A program made the translations under genes and the position numbers. Shown here in pieces: positions 46,532-57,470 of a stretch of 64,000 nt of DNA (positions within the stretch are counted from its first letter, which is position 1; each line of letters begins with the position of its first letter). The notes below the pieces were generated by a model. That model made no database searches, was not told where the DNA came from, and saw nothing but the letters and a program-made list of their open reading frames with translations. The stretch comes from Haemonchus contortus (lineage: Eukaryota > Nematoda > Chromadorea > Rhabditida > Trichostrongylidae), in assembly GCA_000469685.2 (NCBI GenBank), contig LS997564.1, positions 10,608,091 through 10,672,090 on the forward strand, given 5' to 3'.

Positions 46532-49279
46532 GTTTTGACGGACGCGCGCAACGAAGCGCACCCATCATAACCCGCTCCGACGTTGCCAACCTCAGAATCA
46601 GCAAGAAATGCTACGAACATCCAGTTGATGAGATCTCAACTCCCCGTACATCATATGTTGAAAGTTCAGTGCAAGTACAAGAAAGATTATCAGAGGACCA
46701 ACTGGACAAGAGCTGCTTTGCGCTGCGGTGAATAGGTGCTGCTGCCAGAAATCATATGCAGTGAAGAGGAATGAGCGTTGTTTGCTGACATTACACACGT
46801 GACAATAAATTTGTGGGAGTTATGGAAGGAAAGGAAGCAGCGTGACATAGATTTCTCAGACTTTCCGGCTCATTAGGGGTAGCGGGGATGGCGGAATAGG
46901 AGCGTGAATTCCTTTATCGCAATCCGCACGCAAAAAACCTTGCTTGCGGCATTAAACTGCAATGACCGTATTCACTCTTTGACATGTAACCGCAATCATT
47001 CAAGCTTGCTTTGCACATGCCTGCTCGAATCGAAACTCATCGGGTGCAGTGGGCAAGGTAAACCGTTCGGGTGAGAATTCACGCGCCCCCTGATGATACA
47101 CATAGCATGCCAAGTTTTAGGAGCACTGAGTTGCGACAGAGGGACTTCCCTGCCGTTACTACTTGAAATTTTTAATTGGAACTTTTGATTCAGATTTTTC
47201 CACCTTTAGATACTAACATCTCATAATCCCATACAACAATAGTGAGCGTAAAATAAGTATAAAATAATGAAAAAATGGTCTGAACAGGCCAAACAAAAAA
47301 ATAAGCAAAGCTGATCAGGTACACGCGCTCGCTTGGCTCTTTCTTCTTTCGCCGCACCCACCGCAAAAGTAGAAATACTTACGCTGTTCTTCAGAGTTTC
47401 CATTTTATCCAATGGGCCAAGTGTTCAAGAAATTAGCTATCCTCGAATTCTGAATTCTTTGCGAAAAATATACTCAAAAATGCAAAAGACTCTTCTTACT
47501 CGCTTGTCAGAAACGATTTAAGCGGGTGAAGGGATCAGCCTCGACAGCAAACGCACTGTCCTCAACTGAACAACGCTTTGCTTGAATATTTTACCTCAAG
47601 CGATGTGAAACTTCACGAAGAATTTAAAACCCTTGCCACTCATGGTTACGCCTATGTAGCTGCCATGCATCGATAGAGCAACTTCTAAAATCAGGCCTTC
47701 TCCAAGAGACGACATAGAACGTTATCCTGAGCAAGGGATAGTATGTAAAATAAGGCAATCATGTCATCTTGCCATATTTTCAAAAATGGTTATATGAATG
47801 GCATTTCCAAATGCAAAGTGAAAGAATCGAGTTCTCTGATCATTTCCTTGAACCCCAATCAGTAGACAATAGACAAGATGTAAAATTTCAAAATGCTCCA
47901 AGTTTTTAAGTCAAACAATTTCCGTAAAGGTTATCTAGTTGCAAGGGAACAGGGCGGTATTGCAAAGCGTAGGTGCCCTTTCCTTCATTGAAGCTGCAGA
48001 AGCTCTATTCATTTTCTGATTTCCCGGACGTGAACTACAGTATAGCTGCAGTCAATTACAGTATCACTAATTCACTCCAGTCTCTTGTCGATTAGAGAGT
48101 TCCTGGTAATAAGTGGACGTGGTCTCTGATGGATCTCTGAGGAGGAAACCAGCAACTCAGTGTGACTCTCCCCAGAAAGAAGGCAGTGTGTCGCATGGGT
48201 AGAATGACGATAGCATTGTTCATGGGTGGGCTGGTTCATTTCTGAGAGAAGTTCGACGAGAAAATGTCAAAGTGAATCGTGATTAGGCTGTGTGAAAAAA
48301 GATCAAAAGCAAACTTGTTTGGGAAAGGTATGACACTTTAAAAAACCCCAGCTAACCCCAAGCCAAGGCACGATTCTGATAGTCCACACCCATAACTCGT
48401 CTCCTTCCCTCACAGAATGGATTTTGAGAGATAATGCATGAATTTGATTAAGATAAAAACCCAAGACTCATGGCACTATTGGAGCAGTCGCAGAGTGGGT
48501 GAGTCCATACCACTGAGCTATAGAGCAAGCTTGGAAATACAATTCAAATTCAGTAAGCCTCTAAGAAATCTCCAGTTCAAGTCATTCCTGGCTGGCGGAA
48601 TTTTTCCCTGATTTCTCACGTTCGCTTTGCGGCATACGGCAAATCTTTTTTAGTTGTCTCGCGGCTCCAAACTGCAACTACCGTACTCAGCCCGCCTACC
48701 GACCAATGGATAGGGTGCCACATTTTTCGTTGACTGGCTTTTTTATTAGTTGCTACTGCTTATTGTTTCTTCTTTGTTTTTATGTTTTTTAGACTTAGTT
48801 GTTCGTAAGGACTCCCCTATTATCGATGACCAAGACTGCATTGAAATTGAACTGAAGAAAGTCGCCAGCAACTGTAATTAATTAGAGGACACCGTGATTT
48901 GAAGATTGCGCGCTCCAAACTTCTATTGCATTCCTGCGATACGCGGCAAGTGCGGCAAGCGCGACGGGGTATTCGGGGAGAAGATACCAAACCCAGTCAT
49001 TCCCTGATCAAACATTCAACATGGTTTTTAATTAGTACTAGTGCGCAGACGTTATAATCGCTCCATTCTTATGAGAAAAGGTCTTCTGGTTATGTTGGTT
49101 TTGAGAGAAGCGGATTCTCTCAGTTACTAATAACCACTGATCTAAATTACTTGGCTTTTGGCCCTTGATTCCCCTTCTAAATGTCAAGGAAAGCTGATTT
49201 TGGAGCAAAGCTCTCTTCGCCATTTCCGATCATGGTGACATAAGTACGGCAAGAGGACGCCGCTGACTAATCATGATTA
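46532..49279. other. No supported gene
   Basis: AT-rich. At about 48970-49003 it carries GGTATTCGGGGAGAAGATAC then CAAACCC, a copy of the motif at 8752-8786 and 14830-14865. No exon, RNA gene or transposase recognised. Confidence 0.35.
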
Positions 49280-49690
49280 GAGGCACACATCACGATCATT
49301 TCGGGGAATCTAGCTTTAGTCAAATACTGGAAGTGATAGTCCAGAATAGTGCGAAACTGGAGAATGGGCATAAAAGAGATTTAAGGTATCAGAAAAGTAC
49401 CAAAATTAGGGGTTGTACGAAAATGTGACGACAAGTTATGCATGGAATAGGTATTTGGACGGGCTATACAAATGTGGACTACATTGCGTACAGCTGGCTA
49501 CAGTAAGCTGCCTGCGTGCGACTTTTGCATCCTGATGCGAATTTGCAATCTCAAAGGCCTCTACAAAGCCGTGAGAGCTCATCCGGATTTGGGTGTTCAG
49601 GTTGGCTAAACCAACTTCGGGGCAACTATTAAGCCCTACCTAGACCGTTTTTCGACCTGACAGCACTCCTTGGGAGTCACACGCTCAACT
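49280..49690. mobile_element. MITE, 'CAGTTCACGATAATTTTGGG' family, right end lost
   Basis: AGGCACACATCACGATCATT at the left. Shared words GGAAGTGATAGTCCAGAATA, GTATTTGGACGGGCTATAC, GCGTACAGCTGGCTACAGTA, GGGTGTTCAGGTTGGCTAAA. The right terminal repeat is not recognisable. It lies just downstream of the SUN-gene 3' end (minus strand). Confidence 0.75.
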
Positions 49691-49714
49691 TCAAGTGAGG
49701 AAACAACTAACAAC

Positions 49715-49720
49715 TTTATT
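49715..49720 (-). terminator. Candidate polyadenylation signal of the SUN gene
   Basis: AATAAA on the minus strand, about 245 bases after the SUN stop codon at 49966-49968. Only position and motif support it. Confidence 0.4.
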
Positions 49721-49965
49721 TTGTGATTGACCATTTGAGAATAAACAAATTATAAGATGCAAGAGCAGTGATAATGTCACTGATGGACCACCTGGACTGA
49801 AAATGATATAGGAATAATAGACGATATAGAAAGTGAGTCGCAACTTCTGAAGAATAGCACAGTATACTGCAATTTGGTAGAGTACATAACCTTCTTTGGT
49901 ATCATAAACTGTAATTGGTGAGAATGATTAACAAATGAAATAAAATCGAGTATGCTGTCATATGA

Positions 49966-52900
49966 CTAATCCCAGTTGAGCACTTTTAGTTGATAGACAC
50001 AAGTGTATTTTTGACCATGATTTGTTCGAAATATCACCTGCACTTGATCGGTTGGAGAAGATCGATTCTGAATTAAATACGACAGAAACATGGAGTGGTT
50101 ATATAAAATATCATGTCAGATAAGAGCAAATATCCACCTGTACTTCACAAACTTGAGAAGGCCCGTCTTTTTCATTCACAGGGTAACGGCACTCTGCTAG
50201 AAGGGTCACATTTTCGCATTCGCGATCCATACATGCCTGTTGAATTTGAAATACTCTGAGGAAGTTCGATTGAGACTGAATTCGAATGACTGAGTGGTAT
50301 TACAAGAAAACATCTCGGAGCCCGGCAGGCTGGGCAACCAATTTATACAGTGCGACCGTGCCACAAATCCCACCATAGTTATTAAGAGGGCCTACAGTAG
50401 AGTACTGAAGGAGCAAATTTTTCTATACATTACGGTCACTGATTGATTCTCGCGCAGGTTTATCTAGATGTTTGAACTTGGGCTCAAGTCATGGGCTCGC
50501 GGTCACGTTATTCTTCCTTGCATCGCTTGACGTCATGCAATCTGTTTGGATCATAAGACAACAACACGTTTTACCAACGTTATTCAACTTGGCCTTATCT
50601 TTCCATATCGGCTTGGAAAGATTTTAGCAAAATTAGTCTTCGGCAGCAGAGATACTGCATCAACCTACGCAACACGAACACGAACGGAATCTCACCCAAA
50701 CCACTTTCTCGTCATAATCTCGTACGACCGAGGAAGTAGACCACAATTGGCAAGCTTCTTATTTCGCGATCCCTACAGGTTTTCTCACTTTCCTCGCCAC
50801 TATTTTGCACATGCACTTCCGTCCTTCAACTTAAAGGCGCAGTTCACGATAATTCAATGGGCGGAAACATCAGTGACCTTCCCGCCTTTCGATCGATGTC
50901 GCGTCAGACGGTCAGACGAGTGTCGAGACAATACGGATTGCAACTATACGTTCTAGAACCCACACGGAATTAGCTGATAACCGAGTGATGAGGCGACGTT
51001 TTTCTCCCATTCTTTTTTCCTCTATTATTCTTTTTGTTGCTGCGATGCCTTATATAATTTCCTACTCCTTGAAAAACGTGAGCAACTGTAGCTGTTACTA
51101 GGGGTTCTTTTGTTTACTTATGCTTATAAGTGAGTGAATTTTTGCTTGCCATAGTCTGTTCATCGCATCAGGACCTACACGTACGCAGTGAGACACATTG
51201 TATAGCTCGTCCAAACGCCCCGCTCTTCTTCATTTTTCTGGTCTCATTCTCGTCCAAATCGTCCAAAATTATCGTGAACTGTTCCTTTGAAGACAGTTTA
51301 TTATAATTTTAGGTATCCAGTTCAAGATGAGTAATCGAAGTGACGGTACAAAGTAGTGCAGAAAGGTCGAGGAAAACGCAAAAATCGCCGTATTTTGAAA
51401 TATATGAGGCTTCAAACAATTAATAAAATTAGAGGTTGGACGAGATTGTTACGAAACAAACCGCACAGAACGAATATTTGGATGAGCTATTCGAACGCGC
51501 GTGCCATTGCATACAGCTGGCCGCAATATGCTGCCTGGAAGGTCTGGCTCCTGGTGCGAATGGTAACCTCTACAGCTTTTAAAACGCTTGACAACTCATC
51601 CCCCTTGGGTGTGTACGTCGGCTAAGCCAGTTTTGGGGGCCCTCATTAGCTCTATCTTGACTGTTTTTCGACCCGAAGGCGTTCCTTGAGCTGTCCTTGG
51701 GTTCATGCTAAGGAGTAATATCAGAAACCATTTAAGGTGAATTGTGTCTTCAAGAACTATAAATAAGAATATGATGAACAGTGCCCTTAATCTATGCGTT
51801 CGATTGTCATGAAAAGCGAGGTGGCATGGAGGTTCCTAACTCGCGCCTCGAATTACACCCTCGAAAATAATTGATAATTTTTGCGCTTTTTACACCGTAA
51901 CTATTTTTCTTGTTGGTGTTATCGAAATTACCAGAAAAACATATGCGTTTCGAGGAACAAAGTAAGTAGAAATGCACTATTTTTAATCTGGAATACAGAC
52001 ACCGTTTTCAGAGGAAGTAACGACGCTCAGTAATAAAGTACAAATTGCAGTCTTCCTAATGCTCTATGACAGATAAGATTCGGAAGAAAGAGCAGTACTT
52101 TTTTTATAGGAAGCCTGTCTTTGTGTGCGAGTACGAAGCCAACTAGATCTGTAGGTCCGCCCATGGCATATGAAATTTGTCGCTCTGTCTAGGGTTTTAG
52201 AGGCGTCGAAACTTCGGATTAAACGCATACTCGTTCATTATGAGGTAAAAGCCAGCACGGCCCAGAACATTAAATATACGGAAGAGGTGAAAACGTCAGA
52301 TTTAGCGCATCTGCTGTAACCTCAGACTAACAAATAATGTTTAGGCATTGTTTTGCCCTTGCTTTTTGACAAAAGCCCATATTGATAGAAAAACCGCGTG
52401 TTCAGTGATACTTGATTATACACCTACTCGCTCGCAGAATCGCAAGCTTTCAGTAAGACAACCATGCTCAACGGGTATTTTGCACAGGAAAAGGCTGTTA
52501 AAGAATGTAGTTTTGTGATCAAGGAACGACTATGAAGTGCAATAGAATATGAATTGAACTCACCAAAACATCATACCGCTCAGGTGCGCTGATTGGAACA
52601 ATATCATGCCAGTAGTCATGTTCATAGACGACCGCATCCACACTAGCATTAGACCATAAGCGAATCGTGATTTTGCCTTCTGAACCTTCGAAACAAAATG
52701 CTTCGGATGGCATAATGTGGGTGCGCTCCTGAGAATTGTGTTACATCAGGTGATGAATAGATTGCCATAATGTTTGACGCATTATTTTACCGTAATTGCG
52801 AAATTGTACGTTTCTAGTCCGAAAAGAGTACCAAAGAAATTGTAGAGTGCAGAGTCTGAGGAAACAGCTTTAGAAGTTAAATGCGGAACCACAAATGCAC

Positions 52901-55006
52901 CTGAAATTATAAAATTTCAACGCTTTCAAAGCACATTGAGTCGATTCGCCCTGCAAACTCGCTCATATTTAGCAACGACTTTGAGGATATAATAATCGCC
53001 TGCGATGTGCGCTGAAGTGTTAAGGCTGATTTAAGAGGTGTTTTAGGTGATCTTTAGAGGGTTTGATTTCATTTTAGAATGTTCAACGTGATAAGAAAAC
53101 TGTCCCCTTCGTTCCAGAAAATATACAATTTCAAAAGAAACTGGCATATTAACATTTACTACTCGCTCCCCTACCTGTCTGGTAACCCTACCTGGCACAG
53201 GGTACATGATCCCTTTCCTGCTTCCCAAATTATCCCCTCGGTCTCAGCCGTTTTCAGTCTTCGATCTGTACAAAGTCGAAAAATAGAGGCTCGTGTTCAT
53301 TTAGATAACGACTTCTACAGAAAATTAAGATAATTGTTGGAACTTCTTCTCACCGTGTGACCTGCTAGCTAAATTGACAGCTCCTCGTTTTTTCTCGACG
53401 GAATATTCCACTGCTCTCGAAGATGATGTCGCCGAACATGTATTCGTAGCCGCACGTATACCTTCACTAGCTACCGTGATTTGGGCTTCTACCTCAGCCA
53501 AGCGGTTATTTAGTTGTCCTTCCAAAGTCCTTAGATGAGCAGAAATCTGACTGGCTAATTTTCGTGAGTCTGCATGAGCATGTTCCTCTTTCTCAGTCTT
53601 ATATTTATCCATTACGGAGCGTAGCTGAAATTGTATATCACTATCAAGGATATCGACACAGCTTAATCAAAAATTTCTTTGATGGCTTACCTCAGAAATC
53701 GAATAGCGAACTTCCGAACGGACTTGCTCTATTGAGCTGCGCATTGTCTGTTCCATTCTCTGGAGTTTTCCGAGATAAGCCTGCTAAAAGGTCAGCAATA
53801 ACTTGCAATCAGAAAAGTGCCAACTTTCCAAAATGATCAAAATTAAATGAAAACTTCACAAGTATTGTTTCAGATAAACTTCAGAAAGATATACCAAATA
53901 TACTTAGGCTGAAAAAGAAGAACTGTCCAAAGAATCTATCGTGTGCTTCTTCAAAACAATTAATAAATGACTGCTTGCCTGTTGCATTATTTGTTGCCTT
54001 TCGAACCTTTCCAAACGCATTTCCATTAGATGGGCCGTGTCGAGAGCGGTTTCATAACGCACCAATCCTGTCTTTGGTAACATATCTTGAGGCAATGCTT
54101 AAATTTTCAAGTTATTTTACATAGTTGAAATGAAACAATTGAGGATGACCAAAGTGCAACAAAACGGACCGTGTTTGAACACAGCAGCTACAAAAAGAAT
54201 AATTCCCAATCCGACAATGTTGGTAGGAGTAAGAAACCAAAGCCATCGTGATAGCCACAACGATACATGACGAAATCTTAAAAAAGAAATGGAATAAATG
54301 ATAGGGTAAAAGACCTGCAAATCTTTATGATGAATCAAAGCCCTTGAAAAAGTAGAACAGTTTGAAAATGATACCAATATTTTCAACCTATTTTCCTTTC
54401 TCAGGGACTTCGAGCTAGTCAAATCGTCAATTCTGTTGCAGCTGCCGCCGTGTGATGTGATTAAACTGATCGCAAACCAGGCTATTCAGCAAACACATTG
54501 ACAGACGAAGAGATTTTTATTATTTCAAATGTGAAGATTTGTTCACAGAAAACTTTTTCTCCAATTCATATATTTTAATTTATTTATACAAAATTTCAAT
54601 TAGACCCAGCTGGAGAAATACCCAATTGGAAAAAAAATCCACATCCAGTATGACTAAATACATCTGGAGACGGTTAAGGAACCCAGTTGGAAAAAGATCC
54701 AGTTGGAAAAAAATCCACATCCAGTATGACTAAATACATCTGGAGAAGGTTAAGGAACTGTCCCTTCTAATGGAGCTACTCGGAAATTGAAATGAAAGTA
54801 GCACTCACAACCTCTTTGAATCGATTGTCTCCAAACATGACCGATTTGAGTGCGGTGGTAGATTGCTTGTTACCTGAACGAAACCAAGTCTAAGCATTTT
54901 ATTACACACGGCGGTAAATACTGTAAAGAGAGTGAATTACATTAACTGGTCCTGGTTCGTTACTACGCATCGGTTTCCATGTTGTATCCCTGCCTGTTGC
55001 GAGCAT
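49966..55006 (-). CDS. sun-1: SUN-domain (Sad1/UNC-84) inner nuclear membrane protein
   Basis: LINC-complex component: the SUN domain lies in the perinuclear space and binds KASH proteins, tying the nucleus to the cytoskeleton. Eleven minus-strand exons join with matching phases: 55006-54941, 54873-54809, 54432-54388, 54276-54170, 54097-53979, 53780-53691, 53624-53354, 52900-52791, 52728-52564, 50236-50138, 50067-49966 (412 codons, TAG). Residues 73-92 are a membrane span (FLTPTNIVGLGIILFVAAVF). About 110-235 is a Q/E/R-rich coiled coil. About 238-412 is the SUN domain: NLASRSHGA, FCFEGSEGKITIRL, VVYEHDYW, ISAPERYDVL, then CMDREC, and NHGQKYTCVYQLKV near the end. An in-frame TGA lies upstream of the ATG, supporting this start. 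One intron uses a GC donor (CAG/GCAAGC, 53978-53973). Length fits C. elegans SUN-1 (about 473 aa) better than UNC-84; orthology is inferred. Confidence 0.9.
50831..51289. mobile_element. MITE with 'TTAAAGGCRCAGTTCACGATAA' ends, in a SUN intron
   Basis: Left TTAAAGGCGCAGTTCACGAT, right AATTATCGTGAACTGTTCCT. The interior (TCGATCGATGTCGCGTCAGA, GATAACCGAGTGATGAGGCG) matches, inverted, the interior of 63121-63711 (GCCTCATCACTCGGCGATTA, CATCGATCGAGGGGCGGG), defining a second subfamily. Noncoding; frames across it are artefacts. Confidence 0.8.
51291..51751. mobile_element. MITE, 'CAGTTCACGATAATTTTGGG' family, adjoining the previous copy
   Basis: Starts at AGACAGTTTATTATAATTTT directly after the preceding element and ends AAGGTGAATTGTGTCTT. 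Shared words: AGTAGTGCAGAAAGGTCGAG, GTATTTTGAAATATATGAGG, TTTGGATGAGCTATTCGAAC, GTGTACGTCGGCTAAGCCAG. Both copies lie in the large intron between SUN exons 9 and 10. Confidence 0.78.
54623..54758. repeat. Direct repeat of about 60 bp, period 77, in a SUN intron
   Basis: CAATTGGAAAAAAAATCCAC ... GGTTAAGGAAC (54623-54682) recurs as CAGTTGGAAAAAAATCCACA ... GGTTAAGGAAC (54700-54758) with very few differences, indicating a recent duplication. It lies in the intron between exons 2 and 3. Confidence 0.92.
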
Positions 55007-55357
55007 CGTGGATAATCACAAAAATATAAATTGATAAAACATTTTCCGTTCATATCTCTTACAGGAGCCAAACTCTCATTATGCATTATATTCAATAGCA
55101 CAGGATGAAAGACGTAAGTGAAGTACCACTAACGTTGAAACAAGGGTTTCGGTAATAAGATCAAAAATATAACAGAGTCTAATTGAAAACCCGACTTTCA
55201 GGTCAGCATTCAACAACGTAACTGAACAGCCGGACCATCGTAACGCCACTTAGCATAGCTATTTACAGACATGAGAAACGTAGATGACAACAAAAGAAAA
55301 GTCGAAATTCAATCCAACACTTATGGAAATCAAACGTAGTGCAACTAAGCTGTATGC
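55007..55357. other. Upstream flank of the SUN gene
   Basis: AT-rich sequence before the SUN start codon on the minus strand; the likely place for a promoter or trans-splice site. I see no further exon and no distinctive motif. Confidence 0.4.
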
Positions 55358-55789
55358 TTAAAGACACAGTTCACGATAAATTCGGGTTATCTAGTTCTAG
55401 ACGAGTAATGGAAGTGATAGTCGAGAAAAGTGTAAAGACACGAAAATCGTAGTATTTAGAGAAGTATATGAGAATTTTACGAAAAATGCTGCACGGGAGG
55501 GGTATTTGGACGAGCTGTTCCAATGCGCGCGCCATTGCATACAGCTGGCTGCAGTACGCTGCTTGCGTGCAAAGTGTGAGTCCCGATGCTAATGGTGCAA
55601 CCTCTACAAATTCTACAACGCCTAACAACTCGTTCACCTTCGGTGTGTACGTCGGCCTATTTGGTAGGCCCTTATTATTTCCTATTTTGACTATTTTTCG
55701 ACCTGACAACATCCGTTAACCTATCCTTGAGGGTCACAGGTTCATCCTAGGGAAAAATCTCAGAGACATTTTAAACGTGAACTGTGCCT
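55358..55789. mobile_element. MITE, 'CAGTTCACGATAATTTTGGG' family
   Basis: Left TTAAAGACACAGTTCACGAT, right AAACGTGAACTGTGCCT. Internal words: GACGAGTAATGGAAGTGATA, GGTATTTGGACGAGCTGTTC, GCATACAGCTGGCTGCAGTA, CTTTTTCGACCTGAC-like. The minus frame 55371-55712 across it is a repeat artefact. Confidence 0.85.
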
Positions 55790-55990
55790 GCCAACAGAAA
55801 CGAAGTGTTTATGGGCACTCGGCTCCTACAGGATCCGGCTTTGGGTGCTGGTTGGAACGAGTGGCAATGCTCGTCCATTACTTATCCCATCACCCTCCCA
55901 TGTCTTTGCTCAAATTCCGTTTTCGACGCGTCGTATATGTGATATGTTAGAACTAAGGTATTTTTATACGTTGTGCCGAGAAAGGGAACA

Positions 55991-56184
55991 GGGTATGGGT
56001 ACATACGTGCGTCCGAGAATGCGCGCGGCGAAGTGCGTGGTGATTCGAACAACTCTGACGCCTATCAATGGGGCCCAAATTTGAAGTAGAGTAGATCAGT
56101 ATCAGCTAACTCTACGCCAGAGTTTTTCAAATCACCACGCACTTTGCCGCGCGTATCCTCGGACGCACATAAGTTCCGTCTCCC
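55991..56184. mobile_element. Foldback MITE with a 9-bp target duplication (Mutator-like), copy B
   Basis: Flanked by AAGGGAACA at 55982-55990 and 56185-56193. The ends GGGTATGGGTACATACGTGC and GCACATAAGTTCCGTCTCCC are imperfect inverted repeats. The arm words GTGCGTCCGAGAATGCGCGC and TATCAATGGGGCCCAAATTT match copy A at 31020-31279. Noncoding. Confidence 0.88.
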
Positions 56185-56193
56185 AAGGGAACA

Positions 56194-57470
56194 TGTTGTC
56201 TGTAAAGCTCTGCGCCCATTGCATTTCATTTCACGGGAGAATCACTGTATGAGCGAAGTGCCTGTAGTGAATTTTCGTTTCCGTTTGGCTTCACGTGCAG
56301 TGACTACGGTGAGAAACATGATGTCGACTTTTAAGAGACAAAACATAAGCAAGATTTCCTCAACAAATTTTTTAAAGGTCGTTTCAAATCAATAGACTGT
56401 AAATAGGTGTGGAGTTGTTACCAGAAAACATTTAGAACAAACATAAACTCATTAGCGTAACACTTCATTGATAATAGAACAGAATAAATGAAATATTACC
56501 ACAACTGCACAGATCGAAGCAAAAGGAGACAAATTTTGTAATGCTGTTAGCGAATTCCAGGGTACCGTATGTCCTAGTTATTCTAACAGTCCAAGAAGAT
56601 AGTCTTACTAGAACATTTCAAGCTGCTTCATTTACAGGATTTCTTATGCTCTCAACAATATGTAATCCTCCGATAAAGTTAGTCGATTCTATGCAATTTC
56701 AACTTAAAAAGAATGGGAACTGAAAAAGTACCATAGCACCAGCTTATGGAACGCAACATAAGTTTCTCAGCATTTGAAAATTAGTGTTCAATAAATCCCT
56801 CGAAAACAGCTAGAGGTAATGTCGGTGAAGTTTGCTGTGCGGTAAAAAAAAGAAATATCATGCAGAAAAGGTTGCTTTGACAGAGTTCTACTTGAAAAGA
56901 TGGGTCTGCAGAAGAAAGGGGAAGTCATAGTACTTGTGTTAGGCAAAAAAGGGCTGGGTGCAAGGAATAACATTTCACACGTAAGCCGACAACACTCCAT
57001 GAAAATACGTACTGCACAAAATACGACAAATGGGTAAAATTATAAACAATCGTTATTTTTGGTGATCTCAGACTAGATGCTCTAGAAATCCTTTGATTAT
57101 TTTGATTCTGTAGATCTATGAACAATATGGAAATATTGAGCTGAAAGTAACAAAACAACCGTACGTTTTTTTATAATCCTTTCACTAAAAACTTATCAAA
57201 CATCTCGGAAAGCCCTCGATGCTCAGTTAAGTATTCTGTAATCAAAAATAGAAAAGAAAACAAAAATTGTTCTTCACTTCGTAGGAAGATAACATAGAAG
57301 ATATTTGATGAGATTTCCGCGCATCCTTAAACTGCAAGGACTCAGCAGATTTAGATTTTGTCAAAAAGCTTGTGTAAGAAAATCTGAAAGGGTTTCCAAA
57401 ATTATCGCTCCAGAATGGAGATAACGTGATATCGAGAAATAAGAACTAAAATTCAAACTCCTCACTTTTT
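56194..57470. other. Between the SUN gene and its upstream neighbour: no supported gene
   Basis: AT-rich, including the 3' flank of the minus-strand gene ending at 57471. 56630-56705 resembles 35865-35950. No exon, RNA gene or clear polyadenylation signal identified. Confidence 0.35.

Noticed and set aside
46102..46731. 209-codon + frame.
   Set aside because: It lies in a different frame from the transposase fragments of the TA-flanked element and runs through its right terminal repeat into flanking DNA.
50546..50956. 136-codon + frame in the SUN intron.
   Set aside because: It runs across a MITE end, has no recognised domain, and is antisense to the SUN gene intron.
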